A DNA stretch of 64,000 bases, taken from contig NZ_JACYUG010000009.1 in NCBI RefSeq assembly GCF_014841615.1, positions 1-64,000 on the forward strand, given 5' to 3'. The notes under the pieces are model-generated. The model had not been told where the DNA came from and did not search any database. It saw only the letters and a program-made list of their open reading frames with translations. This stretch comes from Sphingomonas sp. CFBP 8760 (GTDB lineage Bacteria; Pseudomonadota; Alphaproteobacteria; Sphingomonadales; Sphingomonadaceae). The translations under genes were made by a program, and so were the position numbers. Of this stretch, positions 27,164 to 36,963 are shown one piece after another (within the stretch, counting starts at the first letter, position 1; the number at the start of each line of letters is the position of its first letter).

Positions 27164-27790
27164 TCAGGCGATGGCGAGCTTCGTCGACCGGCGACGGTAG
27201 CGCGCGGTCGCGCCGACCATGCCGAACCCAACGAACAGCATCGCCCAGGTCGCTGGCTCGGGCACGGCGGTGACCGAGAAGTTCGCGGTTTCGAACGCGT
27301 CGGCTGCCGGCAGGTTGGCGAACGACACGCTGCTGATCGTCTCGCCTGCTGTGGCGGCGAACTGCACATACTGCGAGAACGCCTGGTTGCCGTCCCGTAC
27401 CGAGAAGTTCAGGCTGGCGACGTCGAACGCATAGGTTGCAATGTTGGTCGTCAGCGACAGACGGTTATAGGTATCCGGCGACCCCCAGAGGAAGCTGAGA
27501 TACGTCACCGGATTGGTGAAGTTCAGCGAGGCGGGCTGGCCGGCCAGCGGGCCTGCCGCCAGGAACGTACCACCGGAGATGGTCCCGGCAGGATCGTCGG
27601 CGAACGGCTGATCCGACGTATAGACGGTGCCGCCCGACAGGGTCGCGACCGAACCACCGTTCAGGCCAGCGCTGCTGAGCGTAAGGAACGGACCGGTGCC
27701 GCCACCCAGACTGCCGACCAAGGCAGCGTCTGCCATCGTTGGCATGGCGCACATCGCGGCACCGAGCAAAGCAAGTTTCATTGAACGCAT
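27164..27790 (-). CDS. PEPxxWA-CTERM sorting-domain protein
   Basis: 208 residues: signal peptide (MRSMKLALLGAAMCA..., cleavage near ADA), a beta-rich Gly/Ser/Thr middle, and a textbook C-terminus PEPATWAMLFVGFGMVG with basic tail RYRRRS. It is therefore exported, processed by an exosortase and probably surface-bound or released. The ATG at 27790 has GGGGAG eight bases upstream. Upstream of it lie a 5' leader that can fold and a 467-bp noncoding region. Confidence 0.88.
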   Translation of the reverse strand: MRSMKLALLGAAMCAMPTMADAALVGSLGGGTGPFLTLSSAGLNGGSVATLSGGTVYTSDQPFADDPAGTISGGTFLAAGPLAGQPASLNFTNPVTYLSFLWGSPDTYNRLSLTTNIATYAFDVASLNFSVRDGNQAFSQYVQFAATAGETISSVSFANLPAADAFETANFSVTAVPEPATWAMLFVGFGMVGATARYRRRSTKLAIA

Positions 27791-28257
27791 ACTGATCTCC
27801 CCGACCCGATCGATAAACCTGTCGCTCGACAGCACGGGTCGTCCGGTAAAATCCCGGTTGAGGAGAAAGTTCATCGCAAAAACGCATACTTATCGCTTTG
27901 GTGCCCCGATCCGCCCCTAAATGGCACAGAAAATTAACAATTTTGTTTTTGACACCAGGGGCAACGGCGATTCGCCGGATGAGTACCGGAGCACGATATT
28001 CGCATCGGATCGGGCAACCCGGGCACCATATCCCTAGAGAATCCATAGCGGGTGCCGCTAATCCTGCCCGATCGGAACAAGCCCCTTGTCATCGACATGA
28101 CAAAGTCATCCCGTATCAGAAGGATAAACCTGACACCGCCCCCCCGACGGCGACGGGTGATCCCGGTTTCTTCGATTGTCATGACCTATATATATACGAT
28201 GGCAATCGTCGCATCTGGCTTATGGTGCGGTATCTATCCCCAAGACGGATTGCAGCG
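27791..28257. other. 467-bp AT-rich noncoding region with divergent control signals
   Basis: No convincing gene here; short ORFs lack ribosome sites. On the PEP-CTERM side a two-tier stem can form in the 5' leader: CGACCCG (27802-27808) with CGGGTCG (27835-27841) outside CTGTCG/CGACAG (27819-27832). The outer arm touches the ribosome site. Further on is a palindrome AAAATT-AAC-AATTTT (27930-27944). On the other side, TATATATATA (28187-28196) lies about 60 bp before the next gene. GC content is visibly lower than in the flanks. Confidence 0.5.
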
Positions 28258-29523
28258 ATGAACGTCATGAGACTGGTTACCGCCTGTCTGCTCTTCACCA
28301 CGGTCGCCATTGCCCAAGAGCCGACGCAGGACGACTTCGCCGCCGTATCCGCGATGTGGGGGGAACTCGATGCGGGCCGCTACCTTGCGGCGGATGCCGC
28401 GGTCCACAGCAAGGCATTCGGACCGGACGGCAAACCGAAGCCGGGCTTCGTCTACGATGAATGGGCACAAATACAGGGGCTGCTGACCGGTGAGCCGGCA
28501 CCGCCCGCGCCAGACGGGGATGCTCCGGCACCGGCTGCGGCGGATCTGGCGGCGCTGGCCGGCGCCACCACCCGCAACGCGATCGACGCGATCGTCGAAC
28601 GGGCGAAGACGACCCGCCTGGTGATCCTCAACGAGGATCATGGCAGCCCCCGCGACCGCGCCTTCGCGCTGATGGTGGCACGGGCGCTGCGCCCGCTCGG
28701 CTATGACGTGCTCGGCATCGAAACGCTCCATAATGCGGCCGACGACGACGAAGCGGCGGCGATGATGGCGGCGCTGACCCGCAACGGCCATGCGGGCCGC
28801 AATACCGGGGCCTATCTGCGCGATCCCGTGTTCGCGGATTTCCTGCGGCAGTCGCTGGCGCTGGGCTATCGCCCCGTGGCGTATGAGATAACCGACCATA
28901 ACCGGACGTCCGATGTCGAGGCCCGGATCGCGCAGCGGGAACAGGCACAGGCGGATCAGGTCGTGCGCCGCGCGCTGGACGCGCACCCCGCCTCCAAAGT
29001 GCTGCTCTATGTCGGCTTCCATCACGCCACCGAGCGTCCCCAGGGAGAAAGCAAACGACACTGGCTCGCCACCCGCCTGAAGCGGATGACGGGCATCGAT
29101 CCGCTCACCATCGATCAGACGACGTTCAACGCCTATGGCGCCGGTGACCTCCCGCTGTACGAACGCATCGCGGATCGTGCCGGAAAGACGCCATCCGTCC
29201 TGATGGCAGGCGGCAAGCCATTGGTCGTGGGGCATTATGCCGGGCTGGTCGACCTTCAGGTCGTTCATCCCCGGACGACCCGTATCGCCGGCCGGCCGGA
29301 CTGGCTCGCCGCCATGGGGCGGACGCCGGCGCCGATCCCGGCCGATCTCCTGCCGACGCAGGGCACCCGTCTGGTACAGGCTTTCATCGCCAGCGAAGGG
29401 GACGACACGATCCCGATCGACCAGATACTCGTCACCGCCGGAAAGACGCCGCCGGCACTGATGCTGCCATCGCCGGGGACCGGCGCCGTCCGCTATGCCG
29501 TGCAGGACCGGACCGGGCCGTGA
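28258..29523 (+). CDS. secreted protein of unknown function, possibly ChaN/EreA-like
   Basis: 421 residues with a signal peptide (MRLVTACLLFTTVAIAQ; start ATG 28258 or 28267). After a Pro/Ala linker, the core begins RLVILNEDHGSPRDRAF and continues YDVLGIETL, YRPVAYEITDHNRTSD and VLLYVGFHHATERP. The E-x-HG, lone glutamate and HH elements recall erythromycin-esterase-like and ChaN haem-binding folds, but this resemblance is weak. The C-terminal half is unlike either. The preceding AT-rich region suggests its own promoter. Confidence 0.65.
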   Translation: MNVMRLVTACLLFTTVAIAQEPTQDDFAAVSAMWGELDAGRYLAADAAVHSKAFGPDGKPKPGFVYDEWAQIQGLLTGEPAPPAPDGDAPAPAAADLAALAGATTRNAIDAIVERAKTTRLVILNEDHGSPRDRAFALMVARALRPLGYDVLGIETLHNAADDDEAAAMMAALTRNGHAGRNTGAYLRDPVFADFLRQSLALGYRPVAYEITDHNRTSDVEARIAQREQAQADQVVRRALDAHPASKVLLYVGFHHATERPQGESKRHWLATRLKRMTGIDPLTIDQTTFNAYGAGDLPLYERIADRAGKTPSVLMAGGKPLVVGHYAGLVDLQVVHPRTTRIAGRPDWLAAMGRTPAPIPADLLPTQGTRLVQAFIASEGDDTIPIDQILVTAGKTPPALMLPSPGTGAVRYAVQDRTGP

Positions 29524-29542
29524 CCCCCGGTCCGGTCGCCCG

Positions 29543-30805
29543 TCAGGCCGCGACCTCCGCATCCAGTCCATAGGCGGTGTGGAGAACGCGAACGGCCAGT
29601 TCGGTGTAATCCTCCTCGATCAGCACCGACACCTTGATCTCCGACGTGGTGATCGCCTGGATGTTGATGCCGCGTGCGCCCAGCGTCTCGAACATCGTCG
29701 CGGCGACGCCGGCATGGCTGCGCATCCCCACCCCGACCACCGAAACCTTGGCGACGCGGGTATCGTGGACCAGCTTCTCGAACCCGATATCGGCGCCGTT
29801 CAGCACATCCAGACTGCGCGGCAGGTCCGCGGCCGGCACGGTGAAGGTGACGTCGGTCGAGCCGGCGGAATGCGCGACGTTCTGGACGATCATATCGACG
29901 TTGATGCCGGCGGCGGCGAGCGGCGTGAAGATCGAGCCGACCGAACCGGGCCGGTCGGGCACCGAGACCAGCGTGATCTTCGCCTCGTTCTTGTCGTGCG
30001 CGATACCGGTGATGAGCTGGCGTTCCACGGTGTCATTCTCCCCAATCTCGTCCTCGCCCACGATCATCGTCCCGGGCAGCGTATCCGCCATCGGCGCGTC
30101 GTCGCCGGTAAACGACGACAGCACCTGAACGCGGACCTTTTCCTTCATCGCCAGCCCAACCGAGCGGGTCTGGAGCACCTTGGCCCCGACGCTCGCCAGT
30201 TCCAGCATCTCCTCGTAAGTCACCCGGCCCAGCTTGCGGGCGCGCGGCACGATGCGCGGGTCGGTGGTGTAGACGCCGTCGACATCGGTGTAGATGTCGC
30301 ACCGTTCCGCCTTCATCGCCGCCGCGACCGCGACCGCCGACGTGTCCGACCCGCCACGGCCCAGTGTCGTGACGCGGCCATCGGGGGCGACGCCCTGGAA
30401 GCCGGGGATCACCGCGACATGGCCGGCGGCCAGGCTGGCGTCGAGCGCGGCGGTGTCGATCTCGCCGATCCGGGCGCGGCTGTGCGCATCCGAGGTGGCG
30501 ATCGGCAACTGCCAGCCGAGCCAGGAACGCGCCGGCACCCCGATCGCCTGCAACGCGATCGCCAGCAGGCCGCTGGTGATCTGCTCGCCCGCCGCGACGA
30601 CCACGTCATATTCGGCCGGATCGTACAGCGGCGACGCCTCGCGGCAGAAACCGACCAGCCGGTCCGTCTCGCCGGCCATCGCCGACACGACGACCGCGAC
30701 CTGATTGCCGGCCGCCACTTCGCGCTTCACGCGCTGCGCGACGCTGCGGATGCGCTCGATTCCGGCCATCGAGGTGCCGCCGAACTTCATCACGATACGG
30801 GCCAT
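29543..30805 (-). CDS. lysC: aspartate kinase
   Basis: Phosphorylates aspartate, the first step towards lysine, threonine and methionine. 420 residues: N-terminal kinase signature VMKFGGTSMAGIERI, the FTGRGGSDTSA-type loop seen here as LGRGGSDTSAVA, and two C-terminal ACT domains (KITLVSVPDRPGSVG; VSVVGVGMRSHAGVA) that usually bind feedback inhibitors. ATG 30805 with AAGGAGG twelve bases upstream, a long spacing. Divergent from ubiG. Confidence 0.96.
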   Translation of the reverse strand: MARIVMKFGGTSMAGIERIRSVAQRVKREVAAGNQVAVVVSAMAGETDRLVGFCREASPLYDPAEYDVVVAAGEQITSGLLAIALQAIGVPARSWLGWQLPIATSDAHSRARIGEIDTAALDASLAAGHVAVIPGFQGVAPDGRVTTLGRGGSDTSAVAVAAAMKAERCDIYTDVDGVYTTDPRIVPRARKLGRVTYEEMLELASVGAKVLQTRSVGLAMKEKVRVQVLSSFTGDDAPMADTLPGTMIVGEDEIGENDTVERQLITGIAHDKNEAKITLVSVPDRPGSVGSIFTPLAAAGINVDMIVQNVAHSAGSTDVTFTVPAADLPRSLDVLNGADIGFEKLVHDTRVAKVSVVGVGMRSHAGVAATMFETLGARGINIQAITTSEIKVSVLIEEDYTELAVRVLHTAYGLDAEVAA

Positions 30806-30857
30806 GCCGGCGATCGACCTCCTTGGGGAAAAGCGGCGGCCCTGATAGGTAGGGGGC

Positions 30858-31643
30858 ATGACGATAGCAAGCGATGCCGCATCGGCCCCGATCGAAACTT
30901 TACCGCTGCCGGGCCACACGCCCGCGCATGATTCGGTCGTAGCGCGGGAGGCGGCGCATTTCGGCCGGCTCGCGGCGGACTGGTGGAACCCCCAGGGGTC
31001 GTCGGCGATGCTCCACCGGCTGAACCCGGTACGGCTGGCGTATCTGCGCGAGGCGATCGATACGCACTGGGGCGGGAGTGCGACGGACTTCGCGCCGCTG
31101 AAGGGGCGCAGCGCGCTGGATGTCGGGTGCGGCGCAGGGCTGCTGGCGGAACCGCTCGTGCGGCTGGGCGCGACGGTGACCGGGGTCGATGCCGCGCCGG
31201 AAAACATCGCGGCCGCCGCCGTCCATGCCACGGCGGGCGGGCTGTCGATCGATTACCGCGCCGGCGGGGTCGAGGCGGTGGCGGGCGAGACGTTCGATCT
31301 CGTCACCAGCATGGAGGTGATCGAGCATGTCGCCGATCCGGCCCGGTTCGTGCGCGGGCTGGCGGGCGCGCTGGCGCCGGGCGGGCTGATGGTGCTGTCC
31401 ACCCCCAACCGCACGCCGCTGTCGCGGCTGGCGATGATTACCCTCGCCGAGGGCGTCGGCGCGATCCCGCGCGGAACGCACGACTGGGACCGGTTCCTGA
31501 CCCCCGACGAGCTGACGGTGCTGTTGCAGAGCGAGGGGCTGACGGTGCGCGAGGTGCGCGGGCTGGTGTTCACGCCGTCGCGCGGCTTCGCGCTGGGGAC
31601 GTCGACCGCGCTGGATTATCTGGTGACGGCGACATGGGGGTGA
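30858..31643 (+). CDS. ubiG: UbiG, ubiquinone biosynthesis O-methyltransferase
   Basis: Performs the two O-methylations in ubiquinone synthesis. 261 residues: opening HFGRLAADWWNPQGSSAMLHR is the UbiG-specific entry, followed by SAM motif I (LDVGCGAGLLAE), SMEVIEHV and the LSTPNRTPLSRL segment. Ribosome site AGGGGG. Followed 20 bp downstream by a long palindromic repeat. Confidence 0.94.
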   Translation: MTIASDAASAPIETLPLPGHTPAHDSVVAREAAHFGRLAADWWNPQGSSAMLHRLNPVRLAYLREAIDTHWGGSATDFAPLKGRSALDVGCGAGLLAEPLVRLGATVTGVDAAPENIAAAAVHATAGGLSIDYRAGGVEAVAGETFDLVTSMEVIEHVADPARFVRGLAGALAPGGLMVLSTPNRTPLSRLAMITLAEGVGAIPRGTHDWDRFLTPDELTVLLQSEGLTVREVRGLVFTPSRGFALGTSTALDYLVTATWG

Positions 31644-31662
31644 GGGTGCGAGAAGTACAGGG

Positions 31663-31810
31663 GTTCACGCGGAGACGCGGAGACGCGGAGGTGTTGCGCT
31701 CGGGGTAGGAGGATCGTCCGCCTCGGGCGCCATGGAAGGATAGCCATATCGGTTCACGGAAGCGCTGCGCCGGGCACAAACCCTCCGCGTCCCCGCGTCT
31801 CCGCGTGAAC
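31663..31810. repeat. 148-bp palindromic dispersed repeat, copy 1
   Basis: Two 29-bp arms (31663-31691 and 31782-31810) are inverted and match at 28 of 29 positions. Each is built of ACGCGGAG-type octamers. They flank about 90 bp that also shows partial inverse symmetry (TTGCGCTCGGGG against CGCCGGGCACAA). It sits between convergent ubiG and the AI-2E permease gene, next to a T-run, and can act as a terminator. A related element lies at 44447-44578. Confidence 0.75.
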
Positions 31811-31819
31811 AATTTTTCC

Positions 31820-32899
31820 TTATTCTTCCTCGCCGCCCGCCTTTTCCTCGTTCCGCTCCGCGCTGCGCTCCAGCCCGGCCTTCAGCATCGCGGTGAAGGG
31901 GTCGGCCAGCGCCAGCCCCATGATGCCGAACAGCGCGCTCGCCATGATCTGCATGCCCAGCGTCAGCGCCGGCGGCAGGTCGACCGTCTTCTTCGCGACG
32001 ATCGGCAACAGGACATACCCGTCGAAGGTCTGCACGATCAGATAAGTGCCGATCGCCCAGAAACCGACGCTGGTGCCCGCCGAAAATCCCACCGCGATCA
32101 TCAGCGCACCGCTGATGAAGGCACCGATATTGGGAATGAAGGCGAGCAGCCCGGTCAGGATGCCGAGGATCATCGCCATCGGCACCCCGCCGGCCATCAG
32201 CGCCAGCCAGGTCAGCACCCCCTCCGCCACCATGCCGAGCAGGCGGCCGGCCAGCAGGCGGCGCAGCGTGCGCGCCATGCGCGCCAGCACGATCGCGAAT
32301 TCGGGCCGGTTGGCGCGCGGCACCATCCATTCCAGCCCGCGCTGGTACACGCGCGGGTCCATCGCCACGAACAGCCCGATCACCATCATCATGAACAGGC
32401 TGGTCAACGCGCCGAATGCGGTGCCGACCCACGAAGTGATCCGCCCGACCGAGCCCAGCGCCTGCCGCACGATCCCGTTCACGTCCGACGCACCGGGCAT
32501 CATCCCCTGTGCGCTCAGCCAGCCGGCGGCACGGTTCGCCTGCACCTCCAGCGTCGAACGGAGTTGCGAGAACTGCTCGGCGACCTGCACGCCGGTCAGG
32601 TAGAAGGTGCCGAACAGGAACGCGATCGTCAGCAGCACGACGATCAGCAGCCGCCAGCCGCGCCCGATCGGCAGCACCCGACCCAGCAGCCGCACGCCAC
32701 CGTCGAGCAGCGCGGCGAAGACCAGCCCGGCGAAGATGATGAGCAACGGCTGCACCAGCAGCACGACCAGCGCGACCGCCGCGATGCAGCCGAGCCAGAT
32801 CGAGGCGCGGCGAAATTCCCGCCGCACGAAATCGTCGTGGATCTCGATCGGGGCGGCCCCCTCGACCGGTGGCGCGGTCGCGGGAGCGCCCCCGGTCAC
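31820..32899 (-). CDS. AI-2E family transporter (PerM-like permease)
   Basis: 359 residues from the GTG at 32899, which overlaps the lepB stop (GTGA). An ATG at 32959 would overlap lepB by 64 bp. About eight hydrophobic helices in the family pattern: paired N-terminal helices, a soluble middle, then PMAMILGILTGLLAFIPNIGAFISG and TFDGYVLLPIVAKK. The substrate is unknown; the family name comes from one autoinducer-2 exporter. Acidic low-complexity C-terminus (AGGEEE). Confidence 0.9.
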   Translation of the reverse strand: MTGGAPATAPPVEGAAPIEIHDDFVRREFRRASIWLGCIAAVALVVLLVQPLLIIFAGLVFAALLDGGVRLLGRVLPIGRGWRLLIVVLLTIAFLFGTFYLTGVQVAEQFSQLRSTLEVQANRAAGWLSAQGMMPGASDVNGIVRQALGSVGRITSWVGTAFGALTSLFMMMVIGLFVAMDPRVYQRGLEWMVPRANRPEFAIVLARMARTLRRLLAGRLLGMVAEGVLTWLALMAGGVPMAMILGILTGLLAFIPNIGAFISGALMIAVGFSAGTSVGFWAIGTYLIVQTFDGYVLLPIVAKKTVDLPPALTLGMQIMASALFGIMGLALADPFTAMLKAGLERSAERNEEKAGGEEE

Positions 32900-33864
32900 G
32901 GCCGGGTTTCCTGCGGGTGGAGCGAGGTGCCAGCCCGGCCCGAGCGGAGCGATCCCCACCAGGTCAGCGGGTTGAGCGAAGCGTCGCCATCGAGGCTGAA
33001 GGTGACGAACTCGGCCCGTCCGCCCAGATTCTCATAGGGCACCGGCCCGCCCAGCCCCTGTTCGACGAGCGAATAGCGGCTGTCGGCGGAGCGATCGCGG
33101 TTATCGCCCATCAGGAAGACGTGGTTGGCGGGAATGGTGACGGGGCCATAATTGTCGCCGGGGCTCCACCCCAGTTCGATCGTGTCGTAGCGGCGACCGT
33201 TCGGCAGCGTCTCGGTCACGGTCGGCAGGCGGCAGACGATTTTCCCCGATCCCAGCGTCTCGCGGGCGCCGGGATAATCGGCTTCCGAACAGGGGGTGTT
33301 GGTGTCGACCGGAATCAGCGTGTCGTGGACGGGTCCGCGCCCGACCTGCCTGCCGTTCAGGGTGACGACGCCGTCCTTCACCTGCAACCGGTCGCCGGGC
33401 AGGCCGATCACGCGCTTGATGTAATCGGTGCGGGTGCCCGGCGGGGTGACGATCACCACGTCGCCGCGCGTCGGCAGCGAGCCGAGCAGGCGGCCATGGA
33501 TGAAGGGCAGCTGCGCGCTCCAGCTGTCGACCGGCTGGCGCAGCACCAGCCCGCGCACGATCGCGACCGGATTGGGGATCGTCGGCGAGACGAACGACCA
33601 GCCATAGGCGAACTTCGACACCACCAGCCGATCACCGACCTGCAGCCCCGGCAGCATCGATTCCGACGGGATGTAGAACGGCTTGGCGATGAAGCTGTGG
33701 AACCCCAGCACGATCAGGATCAGCCGGAAGATACCCTTGACCTCGGCCCACCAGTCGGTGCCCGGCCGGGCCTTCGCGGGCGGCGGGGCCGGGGTGGCGG
33801 GCGTGGCCGGAGCGTCCGGGATATTGTTGCCGTCCAACAGCGCGTCCTTCATGTGGCCCATCAT
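32896..33864 (-). CDS. lepB: signal peptidase I
   Basis: Removes signal peptides from exported proteins at the inner membrane. 322 residues: a Pro/Ala-rich N-terminus, one membrane helix (about 44-60), catalytic Ser69 in IPSESML and catalytic Lys150 in [12 protein letters not shown], with the later [11 protein letters not shown] box. The start at 33864 (ATGATG) overlaps the acpS stop by four bases. Confidence 0.96.
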   Translation of the reverse strand: MMGHMKDALLDGNNIPDAPATPATPAPPPAKARPGTDWWAEVKGIFRLILIVLGFHSFIAKPFYIPSESMLPGLQVGDRLVVSKFAYGWSFVSPTIPNPVAIVRGLVLRQPVDSWSAQLPFIHGRLLGSLPTRGDVVIVTPPGTRTDYIKRVIGLPGDRLQVKDGVVTLNGRQVGRGPVHDTLIPVDTNTPCSEADYPGARETLGSGKIVCRLPTVTETLPNGRRYDTIELGWSPGDNYGPVTIPANHVFLMGDNRDRSADSRYSLVEQGLGGPVPYENLGGRAEFVTFSLDGDASLNPLTWWGSLRSGRAGTSLHPQETRP

Positions 33865-34271
33865 ATGACGGTGTCCGGTATCGCCTCGATCACCACCAGC
33901 GCCTGTGCCCAGGGGTGATCGTCGGTCATGGTCAGGTGTATCCGTGCGGCCATGCCATGCGGGACCATCGCGTCAAGCCTTGCCTTCGCGCCACCGCTCA
34001 GGGCTAGGGTCGGCGCGCCGGAGGGCGCGTTGACGACGCCGATGTCCTTCATGAACACGCCATCGCGGAATCCGGTGCCGACCGCCTTGGAGAACGCCTC
34101 CTTCGCGGCGAACCGCTTGGCAAGCGTGCCGGCGCGGGTGAAGGGGCGGCGCGCGGCGCGGGCCAGTTCCGTATCGGTGAAGACGCGCTGCTCGAACCGG
34201 GCGCCGAACCGGTCGAGCGACGCCTGGATCCGTTCGATATTGCACAGGTCGGAACCGAGGCCGAGGATCAT
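33861..34271 (-). CDS. acpS: holo-[acyl-carrier-protein] synthase
   Basis: Transfers 4'-phosphopantetheine from CoA to acyl carrier protein. 136 residues opening [16 protein letters not shown], with the second motif [18 protein letters not shown] at 34271; an ATG seven codons upstream is less typical. Follows pdxJ by 30 bp, the common pdxJ-acpS order. Confidence 0.95.
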   Translation of the reverse strand: MILGLGSDLCNIERIQASLDRFGARFEQRVFTDTELARAARRPFTRAGTLAKRFAAKEAFSKAVGTGFRDGVFMKDIGVVNAPSGAPTLALSGGAKARLDAMVPHGMAARIHLTMTDDHPWAQALVVIEAIPDTVI

Positions 34272-34301
34272 GACCGCGCCCCCGGGTGCCACGATCCACG
34301 T

Positions 34302-35048
34302 TCAGCCACGCGCCGCATCCATCGCCGCCCGCATCCGCCGCACGCTCTCGTCCAGCCCCAGGAACAGCGCCTCGCCGATCAGGAAATGGCCGATGTTGAG
34401 TTCGCGCACCTGCGGGATCGCCGCGACGGGGCCGACATTGTCATAGGTCAGGCCGTGGCCGGCATGGACCTCGATCCCGTTCTTCGCGGCCAGCGCGGCG
34501 GCATCGGACAGGCGACGCAGTTCCTCGGTGCGCGCCTCTCCGTCCAGTTCGGCCCCGTCCAGTTCGGCATATTGGCCGGTATGGAGTTCGACGACGGGCG
34601 CGCGCAGGCGGATCGCCGCCTCGATCTGCCGCGGATCGGGTTCGATGAACAGCGAGACGCGGATGCCCGCCTCCCGCAAGGCATCGACCAGTGGGGCGAG
34701 ACGATCATATTGGCCGGCGGCATCGATCCCGCCCTCGGTCGTGCGCTCCTCGCGCTTTTCGGGGACGATGCAGGCGGCGTGGGGGCGGTGGCGGAGCGCG
34801 ATCGCCAGCATCTCGTCGGTCGCCGCCATTTCGAGATTGAGCGGGATCGTCAGTTCGGCGGCAAGGCGGGCGATGTCGTCGTCGGTGATGTGGCGGCGAT
34901 CCTCGCGCAGGTGCGCGGTGATGCCGTCCGCCCCCGCCGCCGCCGCCATCAGCGCGGCACGGACCGGATCGGGATAGCCCGCCCCCCGCGCGTTGCGGAC
35001 GGTGGCGACGTGATCGATGTTGACGCCAAGGCGTAGGGGATGGGTCAT
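34302..35048 (-). CDS. pdxJ: pyridoxine 5'-phosphate synthase
   Basis: Last step of the DXP-dependent vitamin B6 pathway, condensing 1-deoxyxylulose 5-phosphate with 3-amino-2-oxopropyl phosphate. 248-residue TIM barrel: [48 protein letters not shown] and [12 protein letters not shown] are all family hallmarks. The ATG overlaps the serine hydrolase stop (ATGA). Confidence 0.96.
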   Translation of the reverse strand: MTHPLRLGVNIDHVATVRNARGAGYPDPVRAALMAAAAGADGITAHLREDRRHITDDDIARLAAELTIPLNLEMAATDEMLAIALRHRPHAACIVPEKREERTTEGGIDAAGQYDRLAPLVDALREAGIRVSLFIEPDPRQIEAAIRLRAPVVELHTGQYAELDGAELDGEARTEELRRLSDAAALAAKNGIEVHAGHGLTYDNVGPVAAIPQVRELNIGHFLIGEALFLGLDESVRRMRAAMDAARG

Positions 35049-36133
35049 GCACAGGCTCCTGCCGACAGCAGATCATGGGTCAGGCCGCGCCGGACATCGC
35101 CCAGACCGGCGCCCAGACCGGCGTCGCCGCGATTGGTGAACAGCACCATCGACAGGCCGAGATCGGGCGCGATGACGTTGCGCACCGCGAACCGGCCGAT
35201 CGCGCCGCGTCGCTCGACGAGGCGGACGGGGGCGGCGCAACCCGTTAGCCGCACCGCGAGCGACGACTGGCCGAACCCCGGATCGCCACGCCACATCTCC
35301 GCCCGCGCCGTCGCCGACAGCATCGAACCCGTCAGCAACGCACGGTCGAACGTGGCGAGATCGGCGGCGGTGCCTTCGATCCCGCCGGCCGCACCGAACC
35401 GCGCCATCGCCTGCCGCTCGCCCGCATCGGGGCCGCCTGCCCAGACGGTATCCGGTCCCCCCGGCACGGCAGGATCGATGAACCGGGCGCCGAGACCGAG
35501 CGGTCCGGCGATCCGGCGCTGGAACAGCACCGGCAGCGGCGTAAGCGTAGTCCGCGCCAGCAGCGCGCCCAGCACGATGTAATCGCAATTATTGTAGCGC
35601 GGGACGCCCCCCGCCACGCCACGCCCGGCGATGCACCAATCGGCACCACCGGGGCCGGTGGTGTAGGAACCGGGGAAACCGTTCGCGTCCGCCGCCGAAT
35701 CGTCCGGGTTGCGCAAGCCGGCACGATGCTGGAGCAGTTGCCGGATGGTCGGCGAGGACGCACCGAGGGCGGGCAGATAGCGCCCCGCCGGCACGTCGAG
35801 TGACAGCCGCCCCGCCTCCACCTCCTGCATCACCAGCGTCGCCACGACCTGCTTTGTCACCGATGCCCAGGGCCAGACCTGTTCGGCGGTGAAGCCCCCC
35901 GGAGCACCTGCCACCGCCGCCCCGGCGCTGCCACCCGCGATCCGGTTCGTCCCCCGATAGAACAGATAGGTGCCGACGAATCCGCTCGCCTCGACCGCCC
36001 GTACGAAGCGGTCGCGCGCCGCGGCATCGGCACGGGCGATCGCGGCGGCCTGTCGCTCGCCATCCTGCGCCACACCCTGCGCAGCAGCAGGCGCGGCGAC
36101 CGACAGGGCCAGCAGGGCGAACAGACGCCTCAC
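35045..36133 (-). CDS. serine hydrolase, beta-lactamase/DD-peptidase-like (class C fold)
   Basis: 362 residues from the GTG at 36133, overlapping the pyrE stop (GTGA). The frame is open far upstream but there it overlaps pyrE. Signal peptide ends near AAAQG. Catalytic SxxK is S91-V-T-K94 and the YxN motif is Y180-N-N182. Two cysteines (DWCIAG and YNNCDY) may pair. Probably a periplasmic esterase or peptidase; a resistance role cannot be inferred. Its place inside a metabolic operon is unusual. Confidence 0.87.
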   Translation of the reverse strand: MRRLFALLALSVAAPAAAQGVAQDGERQAAAIARADAAARDRFVRAVEASGFVGTYLFYRGTNRIAGGSAGAAVAGAPGGFTAEQVWPWASVTKQVVATLVMQEVEAGRLSLDVPAGRYLPALGASSPTIRQLLQHRAGLRNPDDSAADANGFPGSYTTGPGGADWCIAGRGVAGGVPRYNNCDYIVLGALLARTTLTPLPVLFQRRIAGPLGLGARFIDPAVPGGPDTVWAGGPDAGERQAMARFGAAGGIEGTAADLATFDRALLTGSMLSATARAEMWRGDPGFGQSSLAVRLTGCAAPVRLVERRGAIGRFAVRNVIAPDLGLSMVLFTNRGDAGLGAGLGDVRRGLTHDLLSAGACA

Positions 36134-36747
36134 CCGGCGGCCCGGCTGCCCGGCTTGATCGCCGGGATCGCCGCGAGTTCGGGCGGCAACGCATCGGCGG
36201 CATAGCTCGGCACGTCGAGGCGGATCAGCGGGAAGAACGGCACGCCGAGGTCGGCGGCGCCGTTCGAGCGATCGACCAGCGACGCGGCCGCCACCGTCTC
36301 GCCGCCCGCGCGCGATATCGCGGCGATCGCCTCGCGCGAGGAAAGGCCGGTGGTCACCACGTCCTCCATCATCAGCACCCGCTGGCCGGGGTCGAGGCGG
36401 AAGCCGCGGCGTAGCTCGAAGGTTCCCTCCGGCCGTTCGAGGAACATCGCCTCCACCCCCAGCGCGCGCGCCATCTCGTGCCCGGCGATCACCCCGCCCA
36501 TCGCCGGCGCGACGACGGCGGTGATGGTATCGCGCACGTCGGCGGGCAGGCGTGCGGCCAGCGCCTCGCACAGGCGGGCGCCGCGCTTCGGGTCCATCAG
36601 CACCCGCGCGCATTGCAGGTAACGGGACGACCGCAGACCCGACGACAGGATGAAATGTCCCTCCAGCAAGGCACCGGCCGCACGGAATTCGGCGAGGACG
36701 TCGTCGTCCGACATCGGGGGGACGATCGGGAGGGGCGATGCGGTCAT
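36130..36747 (-). CDS. pyrE: orotate phosphoribosyltransferase
   Basis: Joins orotate to PRPP to make OMP in pyrimidine synthesis. 205 residues from the ATG at 36747 with GGAG upstream. The PRPP-binding site is [14 protein letters not shown]; the N-terminal [17 protein letters not shown] is family-typical. First gene of the minus-strand operon pyrE - serine hydrolase - pdxJ - acpS - lepB - permease. Confidence 0.94.
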   Translation of the reverse strand: MTASPLPIVPPMSDDDVLAEFRAAGALLEGHFILSSGLRSSRYLQCARVLMDPKRGARLCEALAARLPADVRDTITAVVAPAMGGVIAGHEMARALGVEAMFLERPEGTFELRRGFRLDPGQRVLMMEDVVTTGLSSREAIAAISRAGGETVAAASLVDRSNGAADLGVPFFPLIRLDVPSYAADALPPELAAIPAIKPGSRAAG

Positions 36748-36849
36748 GACGGCTCCGGTTGTCTGGATTGCCGCCCGATACGCGCCCCATCGGCGGGGGG
36801 CAATCATGCGCCGGAGAAGCCTGCATCAACGCCCCATGCGGGAAGCCGC

Positions 36850-36878
36850 TTGAGGGACGGCATCCCGCCGCGTATAGC
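36850..36878 (+). promoter_or_regulatory. probable promoter of the cytochrome oxidase operon
   Basis: TTGAGG (36850-36855), a 17-bp spacer and TATAGC (36873-36878) make a good sigma-70-type match, about 85 bp before the coxB start. It lies in the 216-bp region between divergent pyrE and coxB. Confidence 0.5.
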
Positions 36879-36963
36879 TTGTCCCCAAACGGAGATGGAA
36901 CGCCATAACCGAGGGTCCGTCCGGCTCGCGGGCGCCCATAGAACAACGGGGTGACGACGAGAG

